A DNA stretch of 64,000 nucleotides from Owenia fusiformis (Eukaryota > Annelida > Polychaeta > Sabellida > Oweniidae). Shown piece after piece: positions 1-13,300 of this stretch (positions within the stretch are counted from its first letter, which is position 1; every line of letters starts with the position of its first letter). The notes beneath the pieces were generated by a model. The model saw only the letters and a program-made list of their open reading frames with translations, was not told where the DNA came from and did no database searches. The position numbers and the translations under genes are program-made. The stretch covers positions 31,253,259-31,317,258 of the forward strand of contig CAIIXF020000009.1 of NCBI GenBank assembly GCA_903813345.2. The letters run 5' to 3'.

Positions 1-654
1 AATCCCAACGAACAAAATATCAATTACCGAATTCCAATCAATTATACTCATTAATTTGGTTAAAATTGAAAAAATTAGATTTTAGAATTGCGAATTCCTG
101 CAAAGCAGCCTTTTTGAATTTTCTGAGATACAAATCTGAAAAAAATACCATAATTGTGATACTACTAATTCCTTCAATTTGAGTATAATATAGCCATACT
201 TTGAAGGGATCGAAAAATTATTGCTAAATCGTACATTAGACGGCCATTTTGAATTTTACGAGGCTCGAATCAGAAAAAAGATACAATATTTGCAATCTAC
301 TCTTAATTGCTTTTCATTTGAGTATAATAAAGCTATACTTCAGAAAGATCTAAAAATTAGCGAAAATTTCTGTTTCCTGTCCCCCCATACATGGCCCCTG
401 GGGGTCAGGATGAAAAACACAGAATATATGTGAAATAAATAAATGTTGTGAATATACTACCAACATTTCAAACAATAATATTAATTACTTTGGTTTAGAA
501 TGAAAAATTTATGATTTTTGCGAAAAAGTCCCGTCATTTTTTAAGCGGCGGCCATCTTGAAAAAAAAAATTTTGCGTAAAACTATTCACCAATATACATC
601 TTTCCACTAAATATGAAAAAAATCCGTCTACTAGTATTTGAGTTATCTTCCGGA

Positions 655-760
655 CAGACGGACGGACTGACTGACTGACTGACTGACTGACTGACTGACT
701 GACTGACGGACTGACGGACTGACGGACAGACGGACGGACGGAGAGCTTCACTATATCCCT
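655..760. repeat. (GACT/GACG)n microsatellite within a dispersed repeat
   Basis: Near-pure GACTGACT/GACGGACG array. The preceding AT-rich stretch and the flank 'tccgtctactagtatttgag' recall repeat segments at 30.3-31.2 kb, and shorter GGACGGAC runs occur at 15.4, 30.3 and 32.8 kb. The Ser/Val/Arg-rich reading frame across it on the minus strand is an artifact. Confidence 0.75.
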
Positions 761-1203
761 ACCGAACTTCGTTCGTTGGGATAATAACCCCACCCACGTG
801 TCTTGATCATTACCCCTTTAGGACGTGATTTCGCTACTGTTGACTGTGAGCTTCTGCAAGACAGCATGGATTGACGAGCCATGTAGAAACAGCGCTACAC
901 CCCAGTGCCCCGCTGGGTAAGATTTAAATATTCTATAATTCGCAATGTTTCATGGTCTTGCTTGTGCTTTTGGATTATGTTAGAAACTGTTTCGTTGTAC
1001 TCGTACGTTACACCATTGTTTGGAATTCTGGCCATTTATTTTCTTCGGATCGCATTCAGTTCCTTCAATAAAACTCGTGCATAGTATCACTTAATTTTTT
1101 CATGAAATAAAAGTTATTTACTTGATAGATAAATGGAATTTGCACTTCGTGGTTTCTTTACAACTGCCTGCATTTAAATGCATTGGCAATTTTCACTTTT
1201 CAG

Positions 1204-1375
1204 GTACGACGAGCCACCTCTTCTCATTGTTTCCTTAGACGGATTCAGAGCAGAGTATTTACTTCGCAATCTTACCCCCACTCTCCAGAGATTTACCGAA
1301 TGTGGATCTCATTCTAAATACATGCGTGCAGTCTACCCAACCAAGACTTTTGTTAATCATTACTCCATCATATCT
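1204..1375 (+). CDS. ENPP: ENPP exon a: start of phosphodiesterase domain
   Basis: Acceptor ttttcag, donor tct|gtaag; the first base completes a codon from an upstream exon. It encodes the first zinc Asp (SLDGFRAEYL) and the nucleophile Thr in YPTKTF, followed by VNHYSIIS. The usual family sequence is TFPNHYS, so the Pro is Val here. Confidence 0.93.
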
Positions 1376-4300
1376 GTAAGTAGTACTAACGTTCATTATG
1401 TTAGGTTGGTTGGTTACCTCCAAGTAATACCAAACGTACGTCTTTCATCGCCATTTATATGTGTGTATATATGTACATTTTGTTCCGATTTAAACTTTTG
1501 TTTCATATACGATACTATTTAAAATTTACATAAAACGTGAGTTGTTCTTTACCAGGGTCTCTACCCAGAAGACCACGGTCTGATAGATCAGAATATGTAC
1601 GACATGGAAATGAGGGCGCAGTTCCGGTTTACTACCGATTCAAAGAACGATCCAAGATGGTGGCAAGGAGAGCCAGTTAGTATTATTATATTATTATATA
1701 TCATTATTAGTCCAGCCACACTCCCCTTCATAAGTTTGGCAACCGGAAGTACCCTTTTGAATCAAGGAGGATTGGCTCCCAGAGTGCAACATCGATATTC
1801 TGTTCCAAATATGGGGATGTCGTACTACAAACATCGAATTCAAATTGCCGCCATTTTGTTCACTTCAACATTTGAATCATGAATTTTGGTCTTATTTCCT
1901 AACGAAAAATTCCAAATCTCACAAGAAAGGATCGAGCTATTGGTTCGAATCTTTTGAACTGTTCATCTTTGATAGACTAGGTGCGAGTAGATATAAGCTT
2001 GATTTACATCATTGAATATTCAAAATTCAGACAAAGTGATGTCATATTTGAAATCTACATGAAAAAAACATCTAGAAATATGATGTTTACAAAAGCACCA
2101 AATGTGAAATATATATTTTTGTATTGGACAGATAACATTTTATTTTGCTGGACATATTTTAATTTGCATAACTATTAGTATTATCGTAGATACATATAAT
2201 AAGGGTTATATGAAAATTGAACCACTAAAAGAGATGTAATTTAAGTTAAAGGGAACTTTCTCCTATACCCGCCATGTTATCTGGCCCGAATGAGCCACCT
2301 GGTGGTGAAACTGGTAACTACTTACCCGCATCTGCATTATTCACAATCGGTTATAATTTCAGAAAATAACGGCATTTCGGCGTTTTCATTGTTGGAAAAT
2401 GTCGACTCCGATTCTGGGAGCCAGTCCTCTTTGCTTTTGAATCATTTATCAAAGCTATATGTTTAGCGATGTAAACAATTCATCAAAGCCATAAACTTCA
2501 GAACTATTATTTTTAAGAACCAAAATTAAGATTAATATATTGACATGCTTTGACATGCTATCCAATGGAAACTTTCGGTTGTCAAAGTTATGAAGGGGAG
2601 AAGGGGGGGGGGGGGGTATGGGTGAGGGGAGTATGGCCAGGGGAGTGGTTATAATATTTTATCTTATGAGGTCAAGGTAGAATCGGAGATTCAAAGCAAG
2701 CTTTCCCAAACTTGCGTCTTCTTCGGTATATTTTGTCTATTATCCTACACTTAGTGTACTAAATGTATAATAACATTAAGAAATAAATTTGATATCTATT
2801 GGCAAAATGAATATCCGGAGGATATCGTGATGATATACTCCGGGCGGAGGATATCGTGACGATATACTCCGGGTGGAAGATATCGTGACGATATACTCCG
2901 GGTGGAGGATATCGTGACGATATACTCCGGGTGGAGGATATCGTGACGATATACTCCGGGTGGAGGATATCGTGACGATATACTCCGCTTGTTGATTTCC
3001 CGCCAAAATGACTCTATTTGGCATAAAATTCATTTTGCGATGGTATTATACATTAGGTACACTCCTTGTAAGTGTAGGATAATAAGAACATCCTATGATT
3101 TTTTTCAGAATATCATTTTAATCTACTTGGTGATATTGATATTGCACTCGTTCGCTTTTCCTCAAAATCATAGGATATCCTATAAATATCATTCATTGGC
3201 ATGCCTATTTCCCTCATATTAATTCAAATAATGCCTTACCTCATTTAAGCATTGGCTTTCAATCTATTTTGAATGCCCATGATTTAAGGTAACACAGAAA
3301 TTAGTTCAACATTGACTTTAATGAATTTTCTTTTTGGTATTTTCGCGATGACGTGTTTATTTTATTAATTTTATTCTTGGAAATAATAGGATTGGTCATT
3401 TCGAGAATTTTTTTCACAAGGGTATTAGAGATAAACAAGTTTGATAGTCGAAGATGCTGCTTGCAGTTCTGTTACCCAAATATTTCCAATTCTAGCTTTA
3501 AAGATGGCATAAACGTTTCATTTTGTATTTAACGACGTATATGCTTTTTCTGTACATAAAAGATGGCGCACACATGAGCCAGTAGGAATATAAACAACTT
3601 TTACAACCAGAACTAGATTATATTGAGATGTTTCCAGCAATTGTCAAGTGAAGGGGTGAAATTTTAAAAATTTACATTGTTCGTATATGGTGCATTCTAA
3701 GCATTCCAAAATATAATTTTGTTCTTTGATCAATTTTTTAAAAAAAAGCTTTTTTCTTTTTTGTTGGAGTTTTTCAAAGAAATATGTCAGTAATTTTTTG
3801 AGTCATGAAAAAATTATTTGAATGATTAAACTAATTTTTTCAAAATTTGCACGTCGCCTTTAATTGGCAAGGTGGTAAACTCACCAGAAATACTTTACTT
3901 TCAACTCCCCTTATCACATGCTCAAGTCTTCCTACAATCTATTTGTGTTTCCTCGAGTCTGATTTCAGGAAGGCCATTAACTTAAGTGAATGAGGCATTG
4001 TAAAGACTGCGATAAGTTAAAGACAGACGGCGTATTGACTTGGTAATTAAGGAAGAATCTATCACATAGAAACCTATCACACGATACACAAATTAAAGAT
4101 AAGTCATAGAATGGGCTTTCAAGAGAAAGCCCATGGACATTGGTCATAGTTATTCAACTTGATCAAAAAGTTTACAAGACCACAAGCTGTCTTGTAAAAG
4201 TTGTTTATGAGGTAACGGTTACAGTGAATATCAGCAACGCCCAAGATGTCATTTCAAACGCAGGCAAGGTTAAATCTAAACCTATTTCCTGTGACAACCG

Positions 4301-7300
4301 AGACTCTGATAGCTGCAGATATCACTATCCATATAATAAATACATTGACTTTGAAACGTCACTGTTGAAATTGTAGATCTTGTTTGAAGATCTATCTATC
4401 AAAAAAAAACAGCTCAGCAGGCCTTCTAACATTTTATGAAATATCACTTGAAAGATACGTCACTTACACGTCACTTACACTGGCACGTTCATCACCTTTC
4501 ACGTTCATCATCATATTCCCTCGCGAACAGAGATCCGTCCTCGCCAACCACACACCTGATCGAAAAAAGTCCTTAATCTTATTCGTATTATTACGCATTA
4601 CTAAAATGTTTTATTTGGAATTCGGAAGAAATACTTCCCCAGTTATCATGCATGTTAATGAATATCAACTAATTGAAGATAACAGCATCTCCAGGAAACA
4701 CAAAACATATATTCTTGCGATTTTTTTCTAAGAATGGTACATTTAGGAAGTACTTACGCTCACCTTTACAAACATACCTCAAATGGCCACTGTACATGCA
4801 CTTAAACCTACTATACACACCATTGAAGTTGGTATGGCATCGTTTTTAAAGTATTAAAAAACACTACCCGGAAGTGCTATTTACCGTAGTAACACCTTGT
4901 GTGTCTTAACCGCGTTGCAGTCTCGTTTTGGATAGATATGCTTGGCTGGACCGCGTTCCCTCTGTCCATGGTGAATATGCAAGAACAAACTATACATGTA
5001 CAATCAATTTGTCGTATGTACCTAATTTATATAATGATAACGTACCATTGGTACATCTTTAAAACATTGTAATATTAAAAAGGGTTTCAAAAACCTTGTC
5101 ATTGTATTATGCACATCTGAAATAAAATTTTAATTTTTTAATGGTAATAATAAAATCTTTTGTTATACTGTAGTTTTGGAACACTGTGATGAGGCAAGGC
5201 AAGAGAGCAAATGCGATGTTTTGGCCTGGGTCCGATGTGGAAATCCAAGGTATGAGACGAATCAATGTCCATGTATTGTGCTAAGAAAGACGTACACCCC
5301 TACCCCCCAAAGTTTGACAACTGGAAGTCCCCTTTGGATCACTTGGATCATTTGACTGTTCTTTAAAAACACTATACATAATTATTTTTTAGGAATGAGG
5401 CCCAATGTCTGGTTTCCATATGATGGGTAAGTAACCTTACAATTTGTCAATTCGATGTTGGCGCCATCTTTAGAATGGCATACATGACCCACCCAATAGA
5501 AATCAGCTCCTATGTTCCATAAATGTAATCAATTCAAATGTTTCAAGGATGTCTCGACCGCTGATGACTCGACCGTATATGACCAACTGAACAGAAACAT
5601 TATTTAAAAACGTATCATGGTTTCATAATTAACTGAGCAGTACCATAATTGGTAAAAGAGTGGAGTGAAGTCATCACAATGCAATATGATTTCATAATCT
5701 AGAGACAACGTCAGTTTTAAAAAGGCATTTAGTCTTGCTCAAAGACTGTATCCATCCCCCCTCCGTCACCTTCACTCTCTTTACATGGCAATATACAGAG
5801 AGAAGGATAAAGGGGGGGGGGGGGAGTACAGGGTCTTTTAAGCAAGACTAAAAGGCATTCATGTACAATATATACAATAAACACATCCTATTAATGTAAT
5901 CAGGCTCCACCCCAGTGTACTGGTCAGTACATGCACTCGTGCTTTTAAATTTTCAATAAAGAGTGATGCAGGACTACTCCTTAAATATATGACGTTTGTC
6001 TTAATTAGAAATCCCAAAGATACGTTATTTTCTGCTGATAAATTAGATCATTTCCGTATACCGAGAGGGTGGAGACAGTATTAGGATGGATTGACGAACC
6101 TGTAGGGACGAGGCCAGACTTCATGACCCTGTATTTTGAGGAGCCTGATAGTTCTGGTCATAGCGTTGGGCCAAACGAACAAGAGGTATGCGTTTATCAC
6201 AAATAAGTCAAAAGGAAAATGTAATTTTTAAATAAGAACCGTGGATTTCCCCGATCAAACATTTTCTACTTTTCTTTGTATTCCATCAAGTTCGTGGCTA
6301 CCCCTCTCTTAAAAGAAACCCATACATACATGCTGAAACCAAGAGACTAGATGCGAGATCGCGGTATTTTAAAGAAACTGCTACCCTCATTACAAAGTTC
6401 CCCCTAAGAAATATTTTCACAATAGTCCTATAGAGATCGATTAGTCTTCCATGGGGCCCTCTGTTGAATGCCAAATTCGAGAAACAAGTTTCGTTCAAAA
6501 TACGAATTCCCCTAAAATCACTACTGAATAACGACAGTCCGATGCAATTCATGTTTTCTAATTTTACTGAATTGTAGGTCCTTGATGCTCTTATCATTAT
6601 TGACGAAATGATAGGCCTGATTATGGACGGACTTCAAGACAGGGGACTGGCAAATTGCATCAACATCATTATCACAGCCGATCATGGTTTGATTATACTA
6701 TACTACAACTAGCATTTAACTAATCATGGATTAGTCAACACAAATTACACTCTAAAATGCTGGATACCTTGATTTCGCATTCGAAGGCTAAAAAGCCGGT
6801 TTATTTTTGCATTTTTCATCGATAACGTGATTTTTACAGAGTGTTTTCAATGATTGGTTTAAGAGAAAAACATTGTTGAATTCAGTTCTCCATATCGATA
6901 CCAATCCTTTGATGAATTTTAAAAAATTGGATGATGTAACAGACTTAAAAATGAGTTCTAAAAAAAGAGTTGATGTAAGCAAATGTTTGAAGCACGTTGA
7001 GTGTACATACGTTACTTAATATTCTTATAATCATACCTGCTAGTCGCGGAAATATTCTATACATATAACATTAGTCTATAAGGCAATTCTATCAATATTG
7101 ACGTTGATACTAAGCGATTCATCATATAGAAAATTAGGGTAGCTCAGTATGATCGAGGTATTAGGGAGTTTAAGCTTGCACATGAACTCGAAACGAGGAC
7201 ACGTAGCGTATAAAACGCGCGCTTCACTGTTAATGCTTCGAATGGGAATGCGAACGGAAATGATTTTAAGCGTTTCCTGAATATAATAGTCATGTGTATT

Positions 7301-10300
7301 TCTTTGAATGCCCTTGTACATCACAAAACGTCTAAACATAATATACGTTATGCATGTACGCCATTTATTCAAAGAAATATATCTGGACTACACCGCAGCA
7401 TTAAATATGCTATTGGCAGTTTTATAGCTGGTATTCTGATATACTGTATATATATATATTTAAACAGGCTCGACTGGTAAGATATTTGGAGCTAAACAGG
7501 CATGCCATACATCTTCTTCAGAAAGAATTCTGCTGTGCATCGAAATCAAAATTGCCAGCATAGTATTCATTAGACATGCGTATAATGAATCCCGTATTAA
7601 AACCAACGTGAAATTCCAAATTTCCTGTTCTAAACGTGAAACATTGAAGCTAAATTCCATATAAAAGTATGCACTCTGCATACTCCTATATCGATTCCAT
7701 GTACTTAAGTACACACTTCTTAAATCTTGAGACTTTTCTTGATCATTTTATGTGTGTGTTACTAGAATAGTATATATTTTCCACTGCCGCACTTGGGTCC
7801 GATTATATTATTTGAAACTTTGTGCGTAAGACAAAACATAATTGTAATTCTATTGAACTGAGTATCTTGGTTTATCTTGGTTGGCCCTTCAACTTTTGAA
7901 CAGAAAGAAACGATCTTGTTGCAATTTATGCAACAGTGGAGGTTGTATGCACCATGATGTATAAATCAACTTGTATTTATTTAAGGAATGGGCCAGTTGG
8001 GTTGTGATCAAGTAGTTTACATGCGTGACTATATTTTCATGAACGACTACTATATATATACTGGGCCCAATGGTCGGATGAGCAGCCGATATGTTTATCG
8101 AAACGGAAGAATTGAGCATGTTCCCGACGGAGAAGGGCGTAAGCAATTTATAAAAATTAGAATTGTTTAGTGCAATTTAGTTTAATTCATGTACCCTCTG
8201 TAAAGAAAAAAGGTGCATGGTCCTTTATCAATCATATATTTTTTTTATTTTTCGATATTATCATACCAAACACTCAGAGGTATAATGTACGTATACCTTG
8301 ACCAAATGGAGAACATTTCAAAGAATTTTGTAAATATGGTAAAAAGTTAGAAAGAATTGAATATAGCAACTCCCAAAATTGCATATAAGTGTGACTTTTT
8401 ACCATAAATTGACGTCATAAATATGGGAAATCAAATACTCAGCCAATGTGCGCAATAAGGGGATCTTCTGCGTTATGAAATTACATTGTTAGTAATGTTG
8501 AAAAGAATTCACCATTTTGAAAAGTTTTCAATCCAATAAAACTTTGTAAAAATATCAATTATAGAATGAAAGTCAGATTACTTACAACCGTTTTGTGATA
8601 AAATTTGAGGTAACGTCCTTCAGATTTAGAGGTCTTCTCAGTTCAAAATTAGGGGTAGGGGTAACATACAGGGTGGGCCAAAAAAAACGCCACTTTTTTT
8701 TCAAAATGCTATAACTTTTTTATTTTTTGATATTAAATCATAATTTGCATACCAAATGAAACTTGAGGTTGTTATCAAGCCACGGATCATAAATTATATA
8801 CTTTTACTTGAATAAAATATGTCACCAGCGTCTCACTTAAACATGTGGTGTGCCATGAGAAATAAGCATAATTTGCAAAATGTTCCTGAACTGATACGGC
8901 CTGATGATCGTTAAGCTAATAGCCCTAATGCAAACCTCAGTGAGTATAGTGTATGGGAAGGTCTTCAGGAGATTGTATGAAGGCACCCCATCTAGAAAAT
9001 TGCTCAACTAAAGCTGGCAATTAAGACAGGTTGAAAAAAACTTAGCTAACATTTCATCTTTTAGATCAAATATAATCAAAGTTGAAGGACTTGTTACATT
9101 ATATTATTACTAAGAACCCTTGACACTATATAACTGCAAAATTTGGGGTATTTGGGTTGGAAAATAAAAAAGTTGTATTGTCTTGAAAAAAAGTGGCGTT
9201 TTTTGGCCCACCCTGTATATAACAATAACTTGAAATTGTAAGATAATTATAATTAGTCTTTCTCAATGACCCGTAAATGTATAATCATACTTTAGTTCGC
9301 TTATGTACGAGGGGTGATCCAAAAGTCTTGGACGCCCTGCTCTGATTTTGTTGGTTTTTGATAAAATTACTTTAAACTTTCCAATAAAAAAGACCAACAA
9401 CCTAACTACTTTGTGTATCAATTTCATGGTGAAATGATATATTTTATGTAGTTTTCTCGATAGTTATTAATATAGTGACCCTGCCACCCGGAACGGCATT
9501 CGCACATGGCAACTTTCAGCCTTGAATGTTGCCGCTATTTGACTTGTTTTGCAAGTCTTGACCACTATCTTTCCTTAAATTTTGAATGTTAAACCATGTT
9601 AGTTTACTTCCTTTGTTACTAGGCAACCAATTAATTGTGTTTTAATCATAATGTCACATATGGCAATGGAAAAATGACAGAAAATGACATCAGACATTCA
9701 ACTCTCATTCTGGTGTCATTTTTGCTCCAAGATGGCTGCTGAAATGCAGAAGATGAAAAAAATCAAAGTGGAACAAAGAATACTACAATATAGTTTCACT
9801 ATTATTGACATTCAGCTGCTACCATATGCACAATACAGTATCGATATGGCTCCCTGTGATTTTCTTCCTTTTCTCCAAGTTGAAAGGAGGGTTGAAAGAA
9901 AATGTTTGGTACACATTGGATGAGGTTTCGAGTAGCACTCCAGCAGAATTTGTATCACATCGGCAATGGCCATTTCATAAATGTCTTTCATTCATTGGTA
10001 AAGCGGTATGAAAAATGTGTTCAAATTCGTGGAAAATATGTTGAAAAGTAGAATTAATATGTGAATATGATGATAGCAGATGACACTCAGACTCAAAATC
10101 GGAAATGCTCTCATATCATGACTGGTATTAGGTTGTGCACCTGCACCTAAAGTATTTGCCATATTATAACAGTTGTGACGTGATTTGCTATATTTAAATA
10201 CCGTTCCGGGTGGCAGGGACCCGGTATCAAAAAATATTTAGAAAAGTAGCTAAACTATATTAGTTTCTGTTGAAACTTATACACAAAGTTGTTAAGATGT

Positions 10301-13300
10301 TGATCTTTATTATCTGAAAGTTTCATGTAATTATATTAGAAAATAGCAAAGTTAGAGCGAGGCGTCCAAGACTTTTGGATCACCCCTCGTATACCAACAT
10401 TTATGTAAGATGTGATATATAATTGAGAAAATTGGTTACATTCTATCCCTAATTTCACTGCTATTAAAACGTAAAATCGTCTAAGAATCATGTTTTAGAC
10501 AGGATTTTGCACTACCACAATTTTCTGTCAGTGTGTTTATGTTTATTTCAAACCTGTCAGTTATGACCAGTTTGGGATGGGCTTTACAATGTTATGAAGA
10601 GTATTACATATAGTAAATGATGTCCTAGCCTTGAACGGAAAATGAATTACACTGTATAATAGCAAACTTTAACTTATGACGTAATTTAAAGGAAAAAGTC
10701 ACACTAGTGAGTTTGTGAGTCAATGTTTTTAACCATTGCTAACTTTAGTAAATTTTCATCTATTTTTTTAACTTTCCACCAGTTATTCACAATATTTACG
10801 CCATATGCCTGCACGAGTTAAGTAATATTTGACCATGCACCTTTTTCTTTACAGAGGATATATACATGTTCAACTAATTCTAATAGATGGAAAATTATGA
10901 TATCAATACAGTCTAAACCTAGCAGGATAGATTTACTCTAGTATGGATCTTCTCTACCTCAATATAATATCAACATTGGACATGACGTTTACTCTAGTAT
11001 GGATCCCCAAAACATCAGTGTAGGTTTTACTCCAGTATGGATCGTCCACACCTCAGTACATGTACAACCCAGTTTTAGGTATTTACACCAGTATGGATCC
11101 CCCCAATCCCTATAAGATCCTAACACACATCATAACATATGACCTTTATCACTCTGATTGCATTGGGATATTACTTTGTATGATGATAGGGATATAATGT
11201 GAACTTATCCAACATGAAGGACATACGGGAAAATTAAAATTAATTAAATTAAGACAAACACATTAGACATGGCATAAAACGTATACTAATAGAATTTACA
11301 ATTTTTGAGAAAATATACATGAGAAACTACTAAATATACCCTGGGCATGGTGTAATTGAAAAATTACAATTCGACATTTTTGTCGAACGGGACTAGTAGC
11401 GCCACCAGTCATTCTCTCATGGAACTAAACTAGAGACCTGTTATTTTGTGGCACATAATTTTGCCATATTTATTTCGCCTCCATTTTGGAGATAATAATG
11501 CCTTATAACATAATGTATTAGAAAAACAGATAGTAGTTCTTGGTCCACTCTTATATACTAAGAGAAACGTGTTCCTTACGTTATGATTGATGTTCCTGTT
11601 AAGTAGAGAAGTGGCTCCCTGGTCAATCGGTGAAGTACCCTGGCTGAAAAGTAATGAAATTATCGTGTTTTATCTTGTTTTTGTTATTTTAGCCACTCCG
11701 AATGAAACAATTGCCCAACTTAATTGCGTCAACGACCATATGGATGTTTTTAAAAAAGAGGATTTCCCAAAGCGACACCATTATGCTAAACATAATCGTA
11801 TAGAAGAGGTTTTAAACGATATTGACGATGGATGGTTTCTTACAAGGTACTTGTACAATTTATTTTAAATGTCTTATCTTGTTTGGCGTAGTATCGACTT
11901 TTCTGCCAGAAAAATGAACAGGGGATTTCCTATCAAATAGCTATAATATCATGAGGAACAAGTCTAATTGCTACGTATTCAAAGGTATTTTATACTTAAT
12001 CTAAAAAATATAAATTTTGCAATCCTACATTTCAAATATGACACAAAAAGTTGATAACAAACAAACATGTTATTAAACATAACCGTTGAATCGTTACCCG
12101 TAATTGGTAGTTCAACTTTCTAATAATGACATATATGAGTAATTTATTTTGATGTCCACTGGTCCTGTACGTACGTCATTAGAATGATCAAGACGTGTCT
12201 ATATTGTACACTAGCCCCTTGACTGGACGAGAAGTTCAGGAGCTGCTTATTCTTATGAATAATACCATAGTACTCTTCAATGAAGGAATAAAAGTTATAC
12301 AATACAAAAATACATCAAGTCACCGCTCTCATGTAGCTCTTTACAAAAAGCTTGTATCAGTCATCAATAATTACATTTTGGTGTAGTCTATGATGATTTT
12401 CAATTCTAGTCCTATTTTAGGCAGACTGATGATTGTTAAATTGTGTTTAGGTACAACGCACCACTGGGATGTTTAGGTGGGAGCCATGGCTATGATGAAA
12501 CATTTACCAGCATGCATGTATGTAATGTTCAAAAAGTGCAATGTGGCATGGAAAACATTTTGAGTGATTTAAATCATGAATTTATTAACATGAGATATGT
12601 AGTACCAAATGGAAAAAGTAACAATGAAATTTAAACTTTGAACTTCTAAAAAATATCTCAATCGCATATTTATATACTGTATATTGATAATGGTGCATGG
12701 AATCATTATATGCTCTCATTGCGAACTCCAATCTACTAAGGACAGTAGCCAATGCATTGAGTAATATAATGAAACACTGAAGAACATTAATATTTTAATA
12801 TGGATAAATTGCTTATATTTTATACACTATATTAAACATGAATTTTAAGGTACTAAATTTTATAGTCTCTCCTAAGCCGGCAACGGCTTGATGTTCACGA
12901 GACATAAGAGACTCTAATAAACAAAAATATATACAAACATAATTTTACATATATATTTTCATATTTTTGTTAGGCAATCTTTCTGGCACATGGGCCTGGA
13001 ATAAAGAGTGGAGTGGAGATAGACGCCTTTGACAATATTGAGGTGTACAATATGATGGCTGGTATGTTGCCTTTTTGAACTATCTGTAATTGTTTTCTTC
13101 ATTGTCAGATCTTTGAGATTCACACTGCTTACGGAATGATACAATGGTATATAAATCAATTGAATAATCTACTTATATATTGCACTATATTTGTGGCACA
13201 TATCAAGTACTATTTTTTCATATGATAAGTATTTTGCCTTAATTTTGATTAATTTTGATTTGCAAATTGTTCCCGGGATATTGTATGTCCCACCTATATA

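Noticed and set aside
509-793. Minus-strand frame of Ser/Val/Arg/Gln repeats
   Set aside because: Translation of the GACT/GACG microsatellite.
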